Assembly: GCA_965219915.1 (NCBI GenBank)
Contig: OZ244794.1
Coordinates: forward strand, 992,001 to 1,056,000
Length of the DNA stretch: 64,000 nucleotides
Reading direction: 5' to 3'
Source of the DNA: Bin80 sp965219915
GTDB lineage: Bacteria > Bacteroidota > Rhodothermia > Rhodothermales > Bin80
Both the position numbers and the translations under genes were made by a program. Positions 8,372 through 18,384 of this stretch are shown one piece after another. The notes below the pieces were generated by a model. The model worked only from the letters and a program-made list of their open reading frames with translations, ran no database searches and was not told where the DNA came from. How positions within the stretch are numbered: position 1 is the stretch's first letter; the number at the start of each line of letters is the position of its first letter.

Positions 8372-9010
8372 TCACATCGGATTCTCGTTCGTGATCCCTG
8401 CAATCCTTTGTGCCATCGCATGGACATGGTCTGCATCAGGCGGCCACAGCGGTAAAGCGATTCGGGGAGGGTCGGGGCATGGGATCGGCCCGACGTAGCG
8501 GCTGTCATAACTTCTGGCGTGCCAGAGGCTCAGTGCAAAGCATTCCCCGGCGTTGAGCACATGGGTTCCGATCGCATTCGGGAGCTCCCGCCCTTTTGTG
8601 TCCAGTTCATGGACGTGGGCGGGGAGCCAGGGGCGGGAATTCACCTGGAGACTGTCCCGCAAAACCGTAACCGTATCCCCGGGCAGGGCTGCGAGAGGCT
8701 TGGTCACGTGGACAAACGTCTGGGGGCAGGGGGATTGGCGATGAGGCGAATCCGGGGTGAAGTAACCCCGGGCCACACCAAATGAAACGACATCCATTGG
8801 ATAGCAGACCAGTGTTGGATAGCCGACGAGCAAGCTGTCCGGGTACATCGTCCAGTACCAGCCTGTGGGGAGACTGGGGGATTCCATACGGAATACGATT
8901 CCGTTTAGTCTGGTCAGACTGAAGGTAGGGGGTAGAAGCAGGGCTACGAGCACAAGCGTGAGCACGGCTGTAATCCCCCGGCGCTCTCTACGGGTTGGGG
9001 GGCGTGGCAT
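8372..9010 (-). CDS. traF: TraF-like S26 signal peptidase (conjugative pilin maturation)
   Basis: An N-terminal membrane helix is followed by MESPSLPTGWYW, with the catalytic Ser in the S-x-P-x-G context of TraF peptidases, and by VTKPLAALPGDTV with the likely catalytic Lys. A C-terminal NAGECFALSLWHARSYDSRYVGPI box completes the S26C signature. In RP4, TraF processes and cyclises the TrbC pilin; here it would act on the VirB2/TrbC protein of the same operon. Inner-membrane, periplasm-facing active site. Confidence 0.85.
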   Translation of the reverse strand: MPRPPTRRERRGITAVLTLVLVALLLPPTFSLTRLNGIVFRMESPSLPTGWYWTMYPDSLLVGYPTLVCYPMDVVSFGVARGYFTPDSPHRQSPCPQTFVHVTKPLAALPGDTVTVLRDSLQVNSRPWLPAHVHELDTKGRELPNAIGTHVLNAGECFALSLWHARSYDSRYVGPIPCPDPPRIALPLWPPDADHVHAMAQRIAGITNENPM

Positions 9011-9461
9011 CCGTGGGGGGGTGAAGGAGGCGGCGATCCTCGTCGGGATGGATCACGGCGACCGTTAGGGGAAGGGGGGAATCGGATCCAGGCATAGGGA
9101 TGTCAAATCGGATGCGATACGCGAAGCAGGATTCATGGTCCGGGAGGTGCACGGGGATGGGGATGATGGCGGGGGCGGCATCGTACTTCTGCCGAATTGC
9201 TGCGCATGTGCCAACCTGGTCAATCCTGACCAGGCGATCATAGGCCAGGATCGTGACCATGAGATAGCCGGCCTCGTTTGGAGCGGTGGACAGAATTTCG
9301 GCTACCATTGCAGAATCCGGGAGGCCGGCACGAAAGTACACTTGCCCCACGTCAATCTTCCTCCCGGTCAGTTGGGGGAGCCATATCCGGCCCGCGATAC
9401 CCGCGAGTAATAGCACGACGGTCACTTGCCAGAGTCGGTGGGGGCGTGAGAGAAGATTCAT
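8988..9461 (-). CDS. Unknown T4SS-operon protein with N-terminal membrane anchor
   Basis: A 157-residue protein with one N-terminal hydrophobic helix (VTVVLLLAGIAGRIWL) and a predicted periplasmic domain. It has two Cys that could pair. It overlaps the genes on both sides (traF by 23 bases; ATGA with virD4), so it belongs to the operon. I recognise no family. VirB7 is not evident in the operon, but this protein has no lipobox. Confidence 0.75.
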   Translation of the reverse strand: MNLLSRPHRLWQVTVVLLLAGIAGRIWLPQLTGRKIDVGQVYFRAGLPDSAMVAEILSTAPNEAGYLMVTILAYDRLVRIDQVGTCAAIRQKYDAAPAIIPIPVHLPDHESCFAYRIRFDIPMPGSDSPLPLTVAVIHPDEDRRLLHPPTDATPPNP

Positions 9462-11236
9462 TTCTTTTTCTCCACGTAGGGGTTGGGGGAGGCCAAGTGC
9501 TTGAAGTCCGGGTCCTGGTAGTAGCGGATCTTGGTAGCCGCCACCGGCTGGTTGGGGCGCACCAGCAGGATCTGTCTGCGGGGATTTAGTCTACGAAGCT
9601 CATCCATGCGCATCAGAGGACGACTCTCCTCATCATACCCCTTTTCTGGGGCGAGCTTTTTCTCGTCCACCTTGCCCAGCTGTCGCTGCCAGACTGTTTT
9701 ATCGCCCAACAACTGGGAGATCTGATTGCAACTGAACGGGTCCTGGATACTGAATACCTGGAGGACATCGCTATTGGCCAGGAAGCTGTTCCACTCTTCT
9801 CCATATTTGGCTTTCGCCTGGGAGAGATCCTGCAGGATCAGCCACAACGTGATCCCGAATCCGGCGCCGAGCGAGATCGCACTCAGCATTTCCCGCATCC
9901 TGCCCAGATTCGCAAACTCGTCCATCATGAGCAAGATTCGGTGTTTGGGATTGACTTCCCGTTTGTGGGTATCCGTGGTAATCATGCGATAGATGCTGGT
10001 GAGCGTTGTTCGGAGCCAGGGAGCATAGGACTCCAGGTGCTCGGCAGGGACAATCAGGTAGACGGACAGGCGATCGGACAACAAGTCCTCTTTCGTGAAG
10101 GAGGTCTCGGAGAGGGTCCCCGTAAGGCGGGGACTGCTGAAAATATGGGTATTTGACTGGAGCGTGCTCATCACGCCGGAGAGCTCCTTGATGTCTTTCT
10201 GCAGCAGGCGATTCGCTCCGTGCTGGACGGCTGGGCAGGCTTCGCAGTGCTGCATTTTACGCAGCAGTTGATTAATCCCCCCGCCATCTTCACTCACCAG
10301 TTGACGGACCGTAGCCAGATTGTGCTTGCCTGGATCAGGGAGGGTCTTGGCGTAGAGAATGATGCTCTCCAGCGCACTGCGCGCCTCGTTCACCCAGTGG
10401 GGGTCACCGGACTGGGCGTCAGGGACCATATTGTGGGCCATGCTCCGGGCTATCTCAACATGGTCTGGGGACGTCAGGTCGATCAGATCCATGGGGTTGT
10501 AGCCTGCCCCCTTACCCTCGGTCAAATTGAAAGGGTCCAGTGCAATGGTCTTATGCCCCATCCGCTCGCGGTGCGCATGGGTGACATACCAGTTCTCGGC
10601 TTTGGGGTCGGTGCAGACGAAGCTCCCGGGGTGCAGGAGCAGGTTTGGAATGATTGTGCCGACACCCTTGCCTCCACGCGTTGCCGCGACGGTCATGAGA
10701 TGCCCATCGCGGTTGTAGCGCAGGAGACGTCCGCGGTTGTCCCGTCCAAGTACGAACCCGCCTTTGGCAAGCCGGAGCGACTTTGCTTTCCCCCAGTCGG
10801 CGGACCCCTTTACACCACTTTTCCGGTAGCGGATGCTGACCACGAGACAGAGTCCGTATGTGAGGGAGAGCACTCCAGAGCCGACGGCAATGGGAAGGTC
10901 GTAGGGGGAGGACTGGTACGCTAGAGCTCGCCACAGCAGGACCGGTGAGTACACCGGCGTGATCATCACAAAGATTCCCAGCGCCAATAACAGTGCACCG
11001 GTCAGTTGTCTGCCCGGTCTCAGCATAAGAACGCCGCCCAGGACACCTACACCCATGCCATACATCAGAAGGCCATAGGGCTCAACCATAGGCCGGGCGG
11101 CCGCGGGTGGGCCGACCAGCAGGATCCTGGTGTTCATGGCAATTAGGTGCGCCAGTGGTACCGACAGGATCAGTGCGGCAATCCAGAAAATCCGCTTATT
11201 CTGGCGGGGGGCGCGGTGTCCATAAAGACGGGACAT
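9458..11236 (-). CDS. virD4: Type IV coupling protein VirD4/TraG
   Basis: Transmembrane helices occupy the N-terminal 130 residues. Then come Walker A (TRGGKGVG), the FVCTDPKAEN motif, ALDPFN, Walker B (ILLMMDEFANLG) and the QDLSQ motif, all typical of VirD4/TraG. The hexameric pump docks relaxase-DNA and protein substrates and passes them to the channel. It would be the receptor for any C-terminal transfer signal in this element. Confidence 0.95.
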   Translation of the reverse strand: MSRLYGHRAPRQNKRIFWIAALILSVPLAHLIAMNTRILLVGPPAAARPMVEPYGLLMYGMGVGVLGGVLMLRPGRQLTGALLLALGIFVMITPVYSPVLLWRALAYQSSPYDLPIAVGSGVLSLTYGLCLVVSIRYRKSGVKGSADWGKAKSLRLAKGGFVLGRDNRGRLLRYNRDGHLMTVAATRGGKGVGTIIPNLLLHPGSFVCTDPKAENWYVTHAHRERMGHKTIALDPFNLTEGKGAGYNPMDLIDLTSPDHVEIARSMAHNMVPDAQSGDPHWVNEARSALESIILYAKTLPDPGKHNLATVRQLVSEDGGGINQLLRKMQHCEACPAVQHGANRLLQKDIKELSGVMSTLQSNTHIFSSPRLTGTLSETSFTKEDLLSDRLSVYLIVPAEHLESYAPWLRTTLTSIYRMITTDTHKREVNPKHRILLMMDEFANLGRMREMLSAISLGAGFGITLWLILQDLSQAKAKYGEEWNSFLANSDVLQVFSIQDPFSCNQISQLLGDKTVWQRQLGKVDEKKLAPEKGYDEESRPLMRMDELRRLNPRRQILLVRPNQPVAATKIRYYQDPDFKHLASPNPYVEKKK

Positions 11237-12204
11237 CAGAACTGAATGTCCTGTGTCACCCAGATCTGAAACGGATGCCCCTGTGGTACCGTGATGGTCG
11301 GGGGCCTGCGGAATTGCCGCATGGTTCGTGTTCCGCCGCCGCCCAGCTGCTGCGCTAGGGCCCCGCCATAGAGACCTCCATGTTCTCCCAACTGCGCGGT
11401 GCCCACTGCGGACACGGCACCCAGGACCGCCATCAAAGCGCCGCGCCCAAACGCGGCAAAGGTGTGGCGGTCTACATTCCCGACCAAACCGCCGCCGCCT
11501 CCATCCAGGGAGGGCATCTCTCCGATATTCATCGTGCTCCCATCGGGGAAGATGAGTCGGTGCCAGGAGACGGAGACGGCCCCCGGCCCTACCTCGCCCA
11601 TTGCCCCCAGAACCAGGGTGCCTACCGGAACCAATGTCTGCATCATGGTTTGGGAATCCGTGACATCCTGCGTTACCCGAGCCCTGACCGGGCCGGGCCG
11701 ATCCGAGTTAATCGGGGCTTCCAGAACAGCAGGGATCATGGACCCCTCTAGCAGAACACGCGGGCCATGGGCCGTGCGCTGGGGGGCGGACGCGTCCGCC
11801 TCTTTGACTTTATCGGGGTCCTGGTCTCTATTCAGGAGGAGGCCGCCACTGCCGACGGCTTTTCGAAAGGACGTAAGGCGCGGGTCATCCTCCTCACCAG
11901 TACTGGAGAGTGATCGCCCCCCGTACCACTCCGGCACTTCAGACTCGGTGGAGGATTCGGCAAGCGGGGTGGATGTGTCCAGTTCAAATACGCCTCCATA
12001 CTCCACGTCTGGGTACATCTCAGGGGATGTATCGGCATTGGCTTTATCGGACGCGTTCTGGTTCGCAAGGAAGAGTACTGCCACCATCACGCCTACTCCC
12101 ACAGAAAGAAGGAGGAGTGTCTTTCGGTCAATTCCTCGCGGTGGAACAGGATCGCTTGTCTCGCTGGGATCGTGGTCGCTGGGGCGACTGAAAAATTTTT
12201 TCAT
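11236..12204 (-). CDS. virB10: T4SS core protein VirB10/TrbI
   Basis: Cytoplasmic start, one transmembrane helix at residues 29-47 (TLLLLSVGVGVMVAVLFLA), a Pro/Ser/Glu-rich linker, and a C-terminal beta-barrel domain with LLEGSMIPAVLEAPINSD, LVPVGTLVLG and the antenna region (FAAFGRGALMAVLGAVSAVG). It spans both membranes and senses ATPase activity. Starts inside the end of virB9. Confidence 0.93.
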   Translation of the reverse strand: MKKFFSRPSDHDPSETSDPVPPRGIDRKTLLLLSVGVGVMVAVLFLANQNASDKANADTSPEMYPDVEYGGVFELDTSTPLAESSTESEVPEWYGGRSLSSTGEEDDPRLTSFRKAVGSGGLLLNRDQDPDKVKEADASAPQRTAHGPRVLLEGSMIPAVLEAPINSDRPGPVRARVTQDVTDSQTMMQTLVPVGTLVLGAMGEVGPGAVSVSWHRLIFPDGSTMNIGEMPSLDGGGGGLVGNVDRHTFAAFGRGALMAVLGAVSAVGTAQLGEHGGLYGGALAQQLGGGGTRTMRQFRRPPTITVPQGHPFQIWVTQDIQF

Positions 12205-13115
12205 TGGCTTCTCTTGATGATGAGTGAACGTTGCGTCTGTCTTGCCTTCCGGAGGAAGGGCTTGCGCGAGGGGCCGGGGAGGATCAGCCGGGCTTCATCG
12301 AATATGCGTTCAATGATCAGGAAACCGTCACGGACAAGGTAATTTCCAGGGCGTGAATCTCGCTGCGTTCCGATCAATAGAACGCCGTCCGGCTTCGCTT
12401 CCGGGGGGATTCGCAGGAATACGCGACTGCCATCGTCGAACACTGCAAGAGGTTCCCAGGGAAACCCATTCTCTATCCGCCAGCTGTACGCGTAATTCAG
12501 ATCTTCCAGGTTGGTGCCGATCGTCTGTGATAGCGACTCCTCGTCGAGATGGGGTGGACGCAACGTGCGAATCTGCTCGGGGTAGTAGAACCGCACGTGA
12601 CGGGTATACGGCTCCAGTGGATTCAGTGTGCCGTTCCTTCCCTGCTTTGGGGGACTATCCAGCGTCATGTGGTACATCCTGCGGTCCGTACTGATGACCA
12701 GATTAGTCGTCAAATCATAGTCCGTGGGGACAACGGTCAAGTAAATGGATCGTCCCTGAGGCCCCGTGGCCCCGTGATCGATTTGCCAGCGCACCTGGTC
12801 GCCCACGCCCAGCGAATACACCTCCTCACCAACCTCGAGCTCGATAATGCAGATCCGCAGTACGGTGCAGGTCAGGACAGGCTGATAAATCCCGAACGGG
12901 TAGATGAGTGCATTGGAGGTTCGGAGCACTTCCGGGCGCCCTCCGTCTGCATAGATCCGCAGCTGCTCATCGATCGCTTGCTGCAGCGGGGTTTCTGCGT
13001 CCACGATGCGCGCAGGGACAGGAGTCTGGGCGGACGCGGATAGCACCACGGACGCGGCCACGGCGGCCGCGAGAAGTCCCGAAAGGAAACCTGTGATAAA
13101 CTGGAGGATTTTCAT
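12201..13115 (-). CDS. virB9: T4SS core protein VirB9/TrbG
   Basis: A signal peptide (LLAAAVAASVVLSASAQ) precedes a VirB9/TrbG fold: NALIYPFGIYQPVLTCTVL with the typical C-x-V-L element, LEVGEEV in the N-lobe, and TDRRMYHMTL followed by the C-lobe YSWRIEN...PLAVFDDGSRVFLRIP. The outer-membrane core ring is built from this protein with VirB10 and normally VirB7. Four-base overlaps link it to both neighbours. Confidence 0.93.
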   Translation of the reverse strand: MKILQFITGFLSGLLAAAVAASVVLSASAQTPVPARIVDAETPLQQAIDEQLRIYADGGRPEVLRTSNALIYPFGIYQPVLTCTVLRICIIELEVGEEVYSLGVGDQVRWQIDHGATGPQGRSIYLTVVPTDYDLTTNLVISTDRRMYHMTLDSPPKQGRNGTLNPLEPYTRHVRFYYPEQIRTLRPPHLDEESLSQTIGTNLEDLNYAYSWRIENGFPWEPLAVFDDGSRVFLRIPPEAKPDGVLLIGTQRDSRPGNYLVRDGFLIIERIFDEARLILPGPSRKPFLRKARQTQRSLIIKRSQ

Positions 13116-13789
13116 TCTTCGTCGGTCGTCAAGGTGGAAATGGAATAGTTCGCAATGAAGATCCCGAGCGGATTGTGGAGCGCCTGCTGCGGGGTGGGCT
13201 GAATGCCGTCCTGGATCTGGAAGAAGCCCTCATACGACAAGTCCGCTCCGCCTCCGGTCTCTGCCCAGGTCACACGGTACATGTTGGGGCGATCCGGGAA
13301 CGGGAGTAGGGACTTCAGCTCCGTTACATAGCGTGTCCGTCCTCGTTGCAGCATCTCGTCCAGCGCGTCCGCGCTTGAGGCAAGGTCTTCCGCGAACACC
13401 TCCGCGGCGTTGTCTGACATGTGAGCCAGGGCCGTCTCATGGCGGGCACTAAGGATACGCGCGTCGGAGGGGATCTCACGCATGTGCTTGATCGTGCGGA
13501 ACAGTGTCGCCCTGCGCGCACGTTCCGGCACCTTCTGTACCGCGATTTCTCCCACGGCGCGGATCTCTCCAAATCTGTCCACCTCCACGACGTAGGGACT
13601 GTCTTTGTCCGTCACCGCCAGGGTCGCGATGCCTACAGCCAGAACAGTACTGGCTGCCATTGCTGCCAGCGCCGCGGTCATCCACTGGCGACAGCGCAGG
13701 GACAGATCGCCATACATGCGATCCATTTGCTCGCGGCTTTTCTCCCAGGCATGAGGTTCGGTGGGGGTCTGGTTCTCTTTCTTTCGCAT
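13112..13789 (-). CDS. virB8: T4SS inner-membrane protein VirB8/TrbF
   Basis: Cytoplasmic N-terminus with the AWEKSREQMDRMYGDL motif, one transmembrane helix (residues 37-60) and a periplasmic NTF2-like domain beginning with SPYVVEVDRFGEI. The NPLGIFI motif near the C-terminus is characteristic of TrbF/VirB8. It assembles the inner-membrane complex. Confidence 0.92.
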   Translation of the reverse strand: MRKKENQTPTEPHAWEKSREQMDRMYGDLSLRCRQWMTAALAAMAASTVLAVGIATLAVTDKDSPYVVEVDRFGEIRAVGEIAVQKVPERARRATLFRTIKHMREIPSDARILSARHETALAHMSDNAAEVFAEDLASSADALDEMLQRGRTRYVTELKSLLPFPDRPNMYRVTWAETGGGADLSYEGFFQIQDGIQPTPQQALHNPLGIFIANYSISTLTTDEE

Positions 13790-13791
13790 GA

Positions 13792-14721
13792 TTACAGTCG
13801 TTTGAGCATGCCGGCGAAGTCAATCGACAGACCGCCCGTGAGTTGCTGGGCCAGTTTGTCCGGGAGCGGGATCAGGGTGTGGATCAGAATCATGGCCGCG
13901 GCAAAGGTGAACTGGAACGGCAAGGTCCCCTCGGCTGCGTCGACCCAGTTGTCCCAGCCTTCCCATTCTCCGGTGGTGATGTGCATGACCGTTATGAGTC
14001 CCTCCGCGAGCTGAATTGCGAACATCACCACAAACAAGAGGAAAACGAGACGGAGAAAGATGGTCACGAGGGAACGGATATAGCCGGATGCGATCGGAGC
14101 CGTGCCCCGGTATGCAATAAACGCAAGCGTGAACGCCCCCGCTGCAACGATAAAGTAGGTTTGAATTATCACGCTCAGGTACTCCACGGCCAGGCGAATG
14201 AAGACGCCGATCGTGAGCAGGCAGACGATGATCGGGATGATCAGCATGATCCATGCGGCGCTGGACAATCGGAAAAAGCTGAAGACGGAGGGGGAGGCGA
14301 ATGTGGTGGAGAAAAACTCGCCGGCGAGGTTAAATCCCTTCATCAGGATGTGCACCGGGGTTGTGCTGATATCCTGTGTGTTCGCCACATAAGCCGCCAC
14401 GTCACGGGCGACGGCCTCGGGGACTTGTACGAAGGGTACGCGGCTGATGAACGGGGAGCCTGCCTGGTCGATGCCAAGCAAGACCACCAGGACCACGCCC
14501 AGGATGATCATTTTTGTAGCCACTTGCTGCAGGAGCTCGTCCCACGAGCCACGCCGCTGCAGGGCGATGTAGCCTGTCACGATAAGTTCCAGTACAAAGA
14601 GCGAGTAGAACAGATAGCGTGCATAGCGCAAAGCATTCCCGAGCCAAAACTCAGTCAGGACTGATGCCTGTGTCTGGAGGCACCATAGGACGTTGGTAAA
14701 ATCGTTGCAGTTGTCAAACAT
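13792..14721 (-). CDS. virB6: T4SS polytopic membrane protein VirB6/TrbL
   Basis: Multiple hydrophobic helices, including LFYSLFVLELIVTGYIALQRR near residue 45, the TKMIILGVVLVVLL helix and a long central group (SAAWIMLIIPIIVCLLTIGVFIRLAVE). The TrbL-type GSWDELLQQ motif is present. The protein forms part of the inner-membrane channel. Its start lies between virB5 and virB8 in the canonical Trb order. Confidence 0.9.
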   Translation of the reverse strand: MFDNCNDFTNVLWCLQTQASVLTEFWLGNALRYARYLFYSLFVLELIVTGYIALQRRGSWDELLQQVATKMIILGVVLVVLLGIDQAGSPFISRVPFVQVPEAVARDVAAYVANTQDISTTPVHILMKGFNLAGEFFSTTFASPSVFSFFRLSSAAWIMLIIPIIVCLLTIGVFIRLAVEYLSVIIQTYFIVAAGAFTLAFIAYRGTAPIASGYIRSLVTIFLRLVFLLFVVMFAIQLAEGLITVMHITTGEWEGWDNWVDAAEGTLPFQFTFAAAMILIHTLIPLPDKLAQQLTGGLSIDFAGMLKRL

Positions 14722-14741
14722 GGAGGGGGCGTATGGGACTG

Positions 14742-15590
14742 CTATTGGTTTTTGCGGAATGTTGGACGCAGACGGATCTGCTTGGGATCATCCCCCTTCG
14801 TCTTTAGTCCCTCCTCTACATCTTTCATGCGGCGCTCCAGTTCGGCATCGGACTGGGAGCCTACCGCAATCAGCCGCTGAACCGAGCGGTCAGCCTCCTT
14901 TCGCTGGCGTGTCGCCTCCGCATGAGAATCCATCTCCAATAGCGTTTCCAGGTCGGCCTGAGATATCTCAATCATTTGCTGTTCACTCTCCTGTTTGGCC
15001 TGCAGAATCTGTACTTCCATCTGAATCTGCTTCCGCTCCTCCGGCGTGGATGCGGTGCGTGCCTTGTCGGAAAGGGCAGCGATCTCGTCGGCGGTCCTGG
15101 TGAGCCTGATACGTGCGTCCCGGATCTCGTTCATGCGCTCATTGATGGAGGTGAAGAGCATCCGTTCATGCTGCTCCGGGTCATAGCTGTCCAGCCTGGC
15201 GGGGTCGTGGTAATCGAAGTATTCTATAAACTCAGCCTCGGTCCGAGTTTTTGAACTTATGACCTTGGGGTTCACATGAGACGTATTGTTGAACTGTTGC
15301 ATGTCCGACAGATGTCGGTCCAGGTACCTGTCCACATCAAAGACCAGTCTGGACTCCAGGCTCTGCCGGAAGTCATTCAGGTGACTGTCGGCGGCCTCCC
15401 TGATGCTTTGCTGTAGGTTTAGCTGGTCCGTCATAATCTTCACTTGCTCAATTAATTCGAGGGTCTGAAGAACGGACTCCGCCAGCCCTGCTACGTCCGT
15501 GACGGGGATTTGCGCTGTGGTAGAGCGGGGGCTCATCCCTGCCATGATCACGGCGAAGGTGGGCAAGGTAAGTGTGAATAGAGTTTTCAT
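14742..15590 (-). CDS. virB5: T4SS minor pilus protein VirB5/TrbJ
   Basis: A signal peptide ending at TTAQIP is followed by a long helical, coiled-coil-rich protein (Glu/Gln/Arg-rich between residues 130 and 240). The sequence VTDVAGLAESVLQTLELIEQVKIMTDQ near the mature N-terminus resembles TrbJ. Family assignment rests on this, the length and its place between virB4 and virB6. Confidence 0.8.
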   Translation of the reverse strand: MKTLFTLTLPTFAVIMAGMSPRSTTAQIPVTDVAGLAESVLQTLELIEQVKIMTDQLNLQQSIREAADSHLNDFRQSLESRLVFDVDRYLDRHLSDMQQFNNTSHVNPKVISSKTRTEAEFIEYFDYHDPARLDSYDPEQHERMLFTSINERMNEIRDARIRLTRTADEIAALSDKARTASTPEERKQIQMEVQILQAKQESEQQMIEISQADLETLLEMDSHAEATRQRKEADRSVQRLIAVGSQSDAELERRMKDVEEGLKTKGDDPKQIRLRPTFRKNQ

Positions 15591-15613
15591 GGGTGTGGGG
15601 GTTGTGTGGATGG

Positions 15614-18064
15614 TTAAAGGGCTTGGGCTGCGGGCGCAGGGGCGAACAGATTGTTCGTGTTCTTAAGCTGTCCATTCAGTGTTGACTGAGTGTCCTCGGG
15701 ATCCGATATCTTGGGGGGGATCAGAACCTGCCTTGCCTTGACGCCGAGCTTTAGGTCAAACAGACAACTGCCGCGCGGGGATTTGTAGTAATAGTCCCGC
15801 TTTGGTTTCGCAGTGGAGATCAGCTCAATTTCACGCGGATTCAGATCCAGATCCTGATAGACCTTGGCATGCGCCGGTACTCGTGCCTCCGGGTTCGGGA
15901 GAAGGAACCGCGTTGGACAGGAGTCGGTGATGATCCCGTGATTCGGGAGAGACTGGATCTGAATCGGGTTATGTGCTACAATTATGACCGAGGCGTTCTG
16001 CTTTCTGAGTGTCAGGAGCCACTTCTGAAGACGGTCACTGAAGTCGTTCCGCATGAGTGCGGCCCATGCCTCCTCGATCACAATCAGGGTCGGGTGCCCG
16101 TCCAGGGCGCGCTCCACTTTTCGGAACAGAGCCAGAAGCAGCGGGCCAATGACTGCTTCGCCCATGTCCTGGACGTCCCGGAGTTCATAGGTCTTCATCC
16201 GCGCGTTCGATTCCACTCCGGTTTCAACCCCGTCAAAAATGCTTCCAAAAGTGCCGTCTGCGGTGTACTGATCAAAGACCTCCCGAATAGACGAGGGGAG
16301 GTAGGTGTGGAGTGCGGTGAGGGTTCGGTGTTCTGGGTCTTCGGCAGCAACCAATTGGATCGCTTCACCGATCTCCGCCCTTTCTGCGGGTGACAATTTG
16401 AGCTGAGACAAGGTACAGATACCGGTGACCCAGTCCTGTGCCCAGAGGAAGTCGGTGTCTGTGTCCAGATGAAGTAAGGGCTGTAACGGCGGGGACTCAT
16501 CCTGTCCCAGATCCACATGTTCGCCTGCCGCGGCCTGTGTGAGTTGGGCGTGACTCCGTCCCAGGTCAAAACACACGACACGGCTGTGCTCATAGCGAAG
16601 CCAGCTCAGCATCAGGCTACCGACCAGGACCGATTTTCCGGCTCCGGTTGCCCCCACTACAAGCGTGTGCCCAACATCTCCGTGGTGGAGGTGGAGACTG
16701 AACGGATTCGCCCCGCGTCCACTTACCTGCATCAATGGAGGAGAGTCGTTGGGAAAGAGGGCGCTGGGGTTGATCGGATCTCCTGTCCAGGACTGCGTGG
16801 TCGGGAATAGATAGCTCACGACCTTACTGGTCACCAGGAATCGGCGGTGGTTCACTGCGCCAAACGCCGGGAGCGAGCCCATAAATGCAGCGGGTGCGTT
16901 CACGCTTTCGATCATCGCAATGAACCCTGCTTCCCGTGCGCGCTGCACAATGGCCATTGCACGTGTACGGCCACGCTTTTCGTCCGTGTCGCGTACAACA
17001 ATGGTGTTGCTCAGATGGCCGAATCTGGATTCTCCGCTGGAGAGTTCCGCGTGGGCCTCTGCGGTTTCCTTCTGCATGGCGACGGCGTACACATCCTCAA
17101 TTGCTGGTCCTTCCTTGTCTCCCCCGGGAAGGAACTGCCGGAGCCCCTGTCGCTGGGAGAACCAGGTTTTTTGAATAAACTTTAGCTTGGCCTCGGACTG
17201 TGCCCGGGAGAGGGGCAGGAACCGGAGATGCCACCGAACGTCGTCCTGGATCGTGTTGAAAAAGTCGCCGGCCGCTGCAAGCACGGAGGGGCCAAAGCCA
17301 GTAATCGTCACCAGGTGGAGGTGCTGATCACGGAAACGCGGGACAAAACCGGTGTACCAGTCGCCGCTGGCCAGCGCGTAATTCAGATACCCACCGTCGG
17401 GGATAACCGGTTCAGGGTCACCGGACAGACATTGATGACATTCGGTAACCAGCCGAGTGGAGTCCATCCGGTTGATTGAGAAGGCGGGGGCCATGTGCCC
17501 CCGCAACTCGTCCAGGGTTTGCTGGAACCCTTCAATAAGAGCGGGATAGTTCACTGAAAGGCTTGTGCCCTTAACAAAGATTCCCTCCATTTTGCTGACG
17601 GACTCCTTCGGGGGGGTGAAGCTCACAAGGAGGGTGGCGGTAGTGGCGTAGTACTGACCTGGCATCCTGAAGTGAACCTCACGTTCCCGGTCCACTTCGA
17701 GTAATGGGGGGGTGGGAAAATGGCGAGCGGCGAGCGGCAGGTAGACCTGGTGTGCGGATCGGTGGATATTCATCTCGATGCTGTAGCCGGGAGGCAGCTG
17801 CCCAATCATTTCCCGTACCAGATCCGCCGCCAGATTGACTGCGTCAATCGGAGCTGTGGTCAGGTCTTCGCCCCTGATCACGAACCCACCCAATAGCGTG
17901 GCGTCCTTGCACAGGACGACGCCGTCCTCCACCAGCAGCGCCCAGGGGAGCCGATCTGCGAGTCCCACTTCCTTGGGTTGCCTGGAGACCAGATACTGCC
18001 TCACCAGGAGGGCAGCCATCGTCCCCAGGGCTACACCAAAAAGAAAGATGAAAGGCCACGACAT
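15614..18064 (-). CDS. virB4: T4SS ATPase VirB4/TrbE
   Basis: At 816 residues it is full length for VirB4/TrbE, with an extra N-terminal membrane helix (PFIFLFGVALGTMAALLV). Walker A is GATGAGKSVLVGSL, Walker B LIVIEEAWAAL, and the C-terminal NASVIIVAHNP motif is present. It energises pilus assembly and substrate transfer at the inner membrane. ATGA overlap with virB3. Confidence 0.95.
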   Translation of the reverse strand: MSWPFIFLFGVALGTMAALLVRQYLVSRQPKEVGLADRLPWALLVEDGVVLCKDATLLGGFVIRGEDLTTAPIDAVNLAADLVREMIGQLPPGYSIEMNIHRSAHQVYLPLAARHFPTPPLLEVDREREVHFRMPGQYYATTATLLVSFTPPKESVSKMEGIFVKGTSLSVNYPALIEGFQQTLDELRGHMAPAFSINRMDSTRLVTECHQCLSGDPEPVIPDGGYLNYALASGDWYTGFVPRFRDQHLHLVTITGFGPSVLAAAGDFFNTIQDDVRWHLRFLPLSRAQSEAKLKFIQKTWFSQRQGLRQFLPGGDKEGPAIEDVYAVAMQKETAEAHAELSSGESRFGHLSNTIVVRDTDEKRGRTRAMAIVQRAREAGFIAMIESVNAPAAFMGSLPAFGAVNHRRFLVTSKVVSYLFPTTQSWTGDPINPSALFPNDSPPLMQVSGRGANPFSLHLHHGDVGHTLVVGATGAGKSVLVGSLMLSWLRYEHSRVVCFDLGRSHAQLTQAAAGEHVDLGQDESPPLQPLLHLDTDTDFLWAQDWVTGICTLSQLKLSPAERAEIGEAIQLVAAEDPEHRTLTALHTYLPSSIREVFDQYTADGTFGSIFDGVETGVESNARMKTYELRDVQDMGEAVIGPLLLALFRKVERALDGHPTLIVIEEAWAALMRNDFSDRLQKWLLTLRKQNASVIIVAHNPIQIQSLPNHGIITDSCPTRFLLPNPEARVPAHAKVYQDLDLNPREIELISTAKPKRDYYYKSPRGSCLFDLKLGVKARQVLIPPKISDPEDTQSTLNGQLKNTNNLFAPAPAAQAL

Positions 18065-18384
18065 CAGTCATACGGGGATTTCGGGATGGAGTCAGGGCGG
18101 GGATTTGTCCGACTGTGATGCGGCATGAACGGAGGCCAGTTAAAATAGCCGGGGAGGATGTCCATCATGAACGGCTCGCGCTCAAACATTCGGCGGAGAA
18201 AGGGGAGGGCGATCATGGCGACAGCAAGCATGACCCCGATGACGATCAGGTTATATCCGGACGCGACACAGGCCAGAAACATCCCACCTAGCCCCAGAAT
18301 CGTTGCCGTCTGGGGAAGGCCCATCAGCATGGGCGGCTGAGTGAGCGACTTATAGACCGTAGCCTGATTTAGCTGCGTCATCAC
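18064..18384 (-). CDS. virB3: T4SS membrane protein VirB3/TrbD
   Basis: The sequence opens with VYKSLTQPPMLMGLP, the hallmark of VirB3/TrbD, followed by two hydrophobic helices (ATILGLGGMFLACVASGYN and LIVIGVMLAVAMIALPFL). A 106-residue inner-membrane partner of VirB4. The start overlaps the virB2 stop. Confidence 0.92.
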   Translation of the reverse strand: MMTQLNQATVYKSLTQPPMLMGLPQTATILGLGGMFLACVASGYNLIVIGVMLAVAMIALPFLRRMFEREPFMMDILPGYFNWPPFMPHHSRTNPRPDSIPKSPYD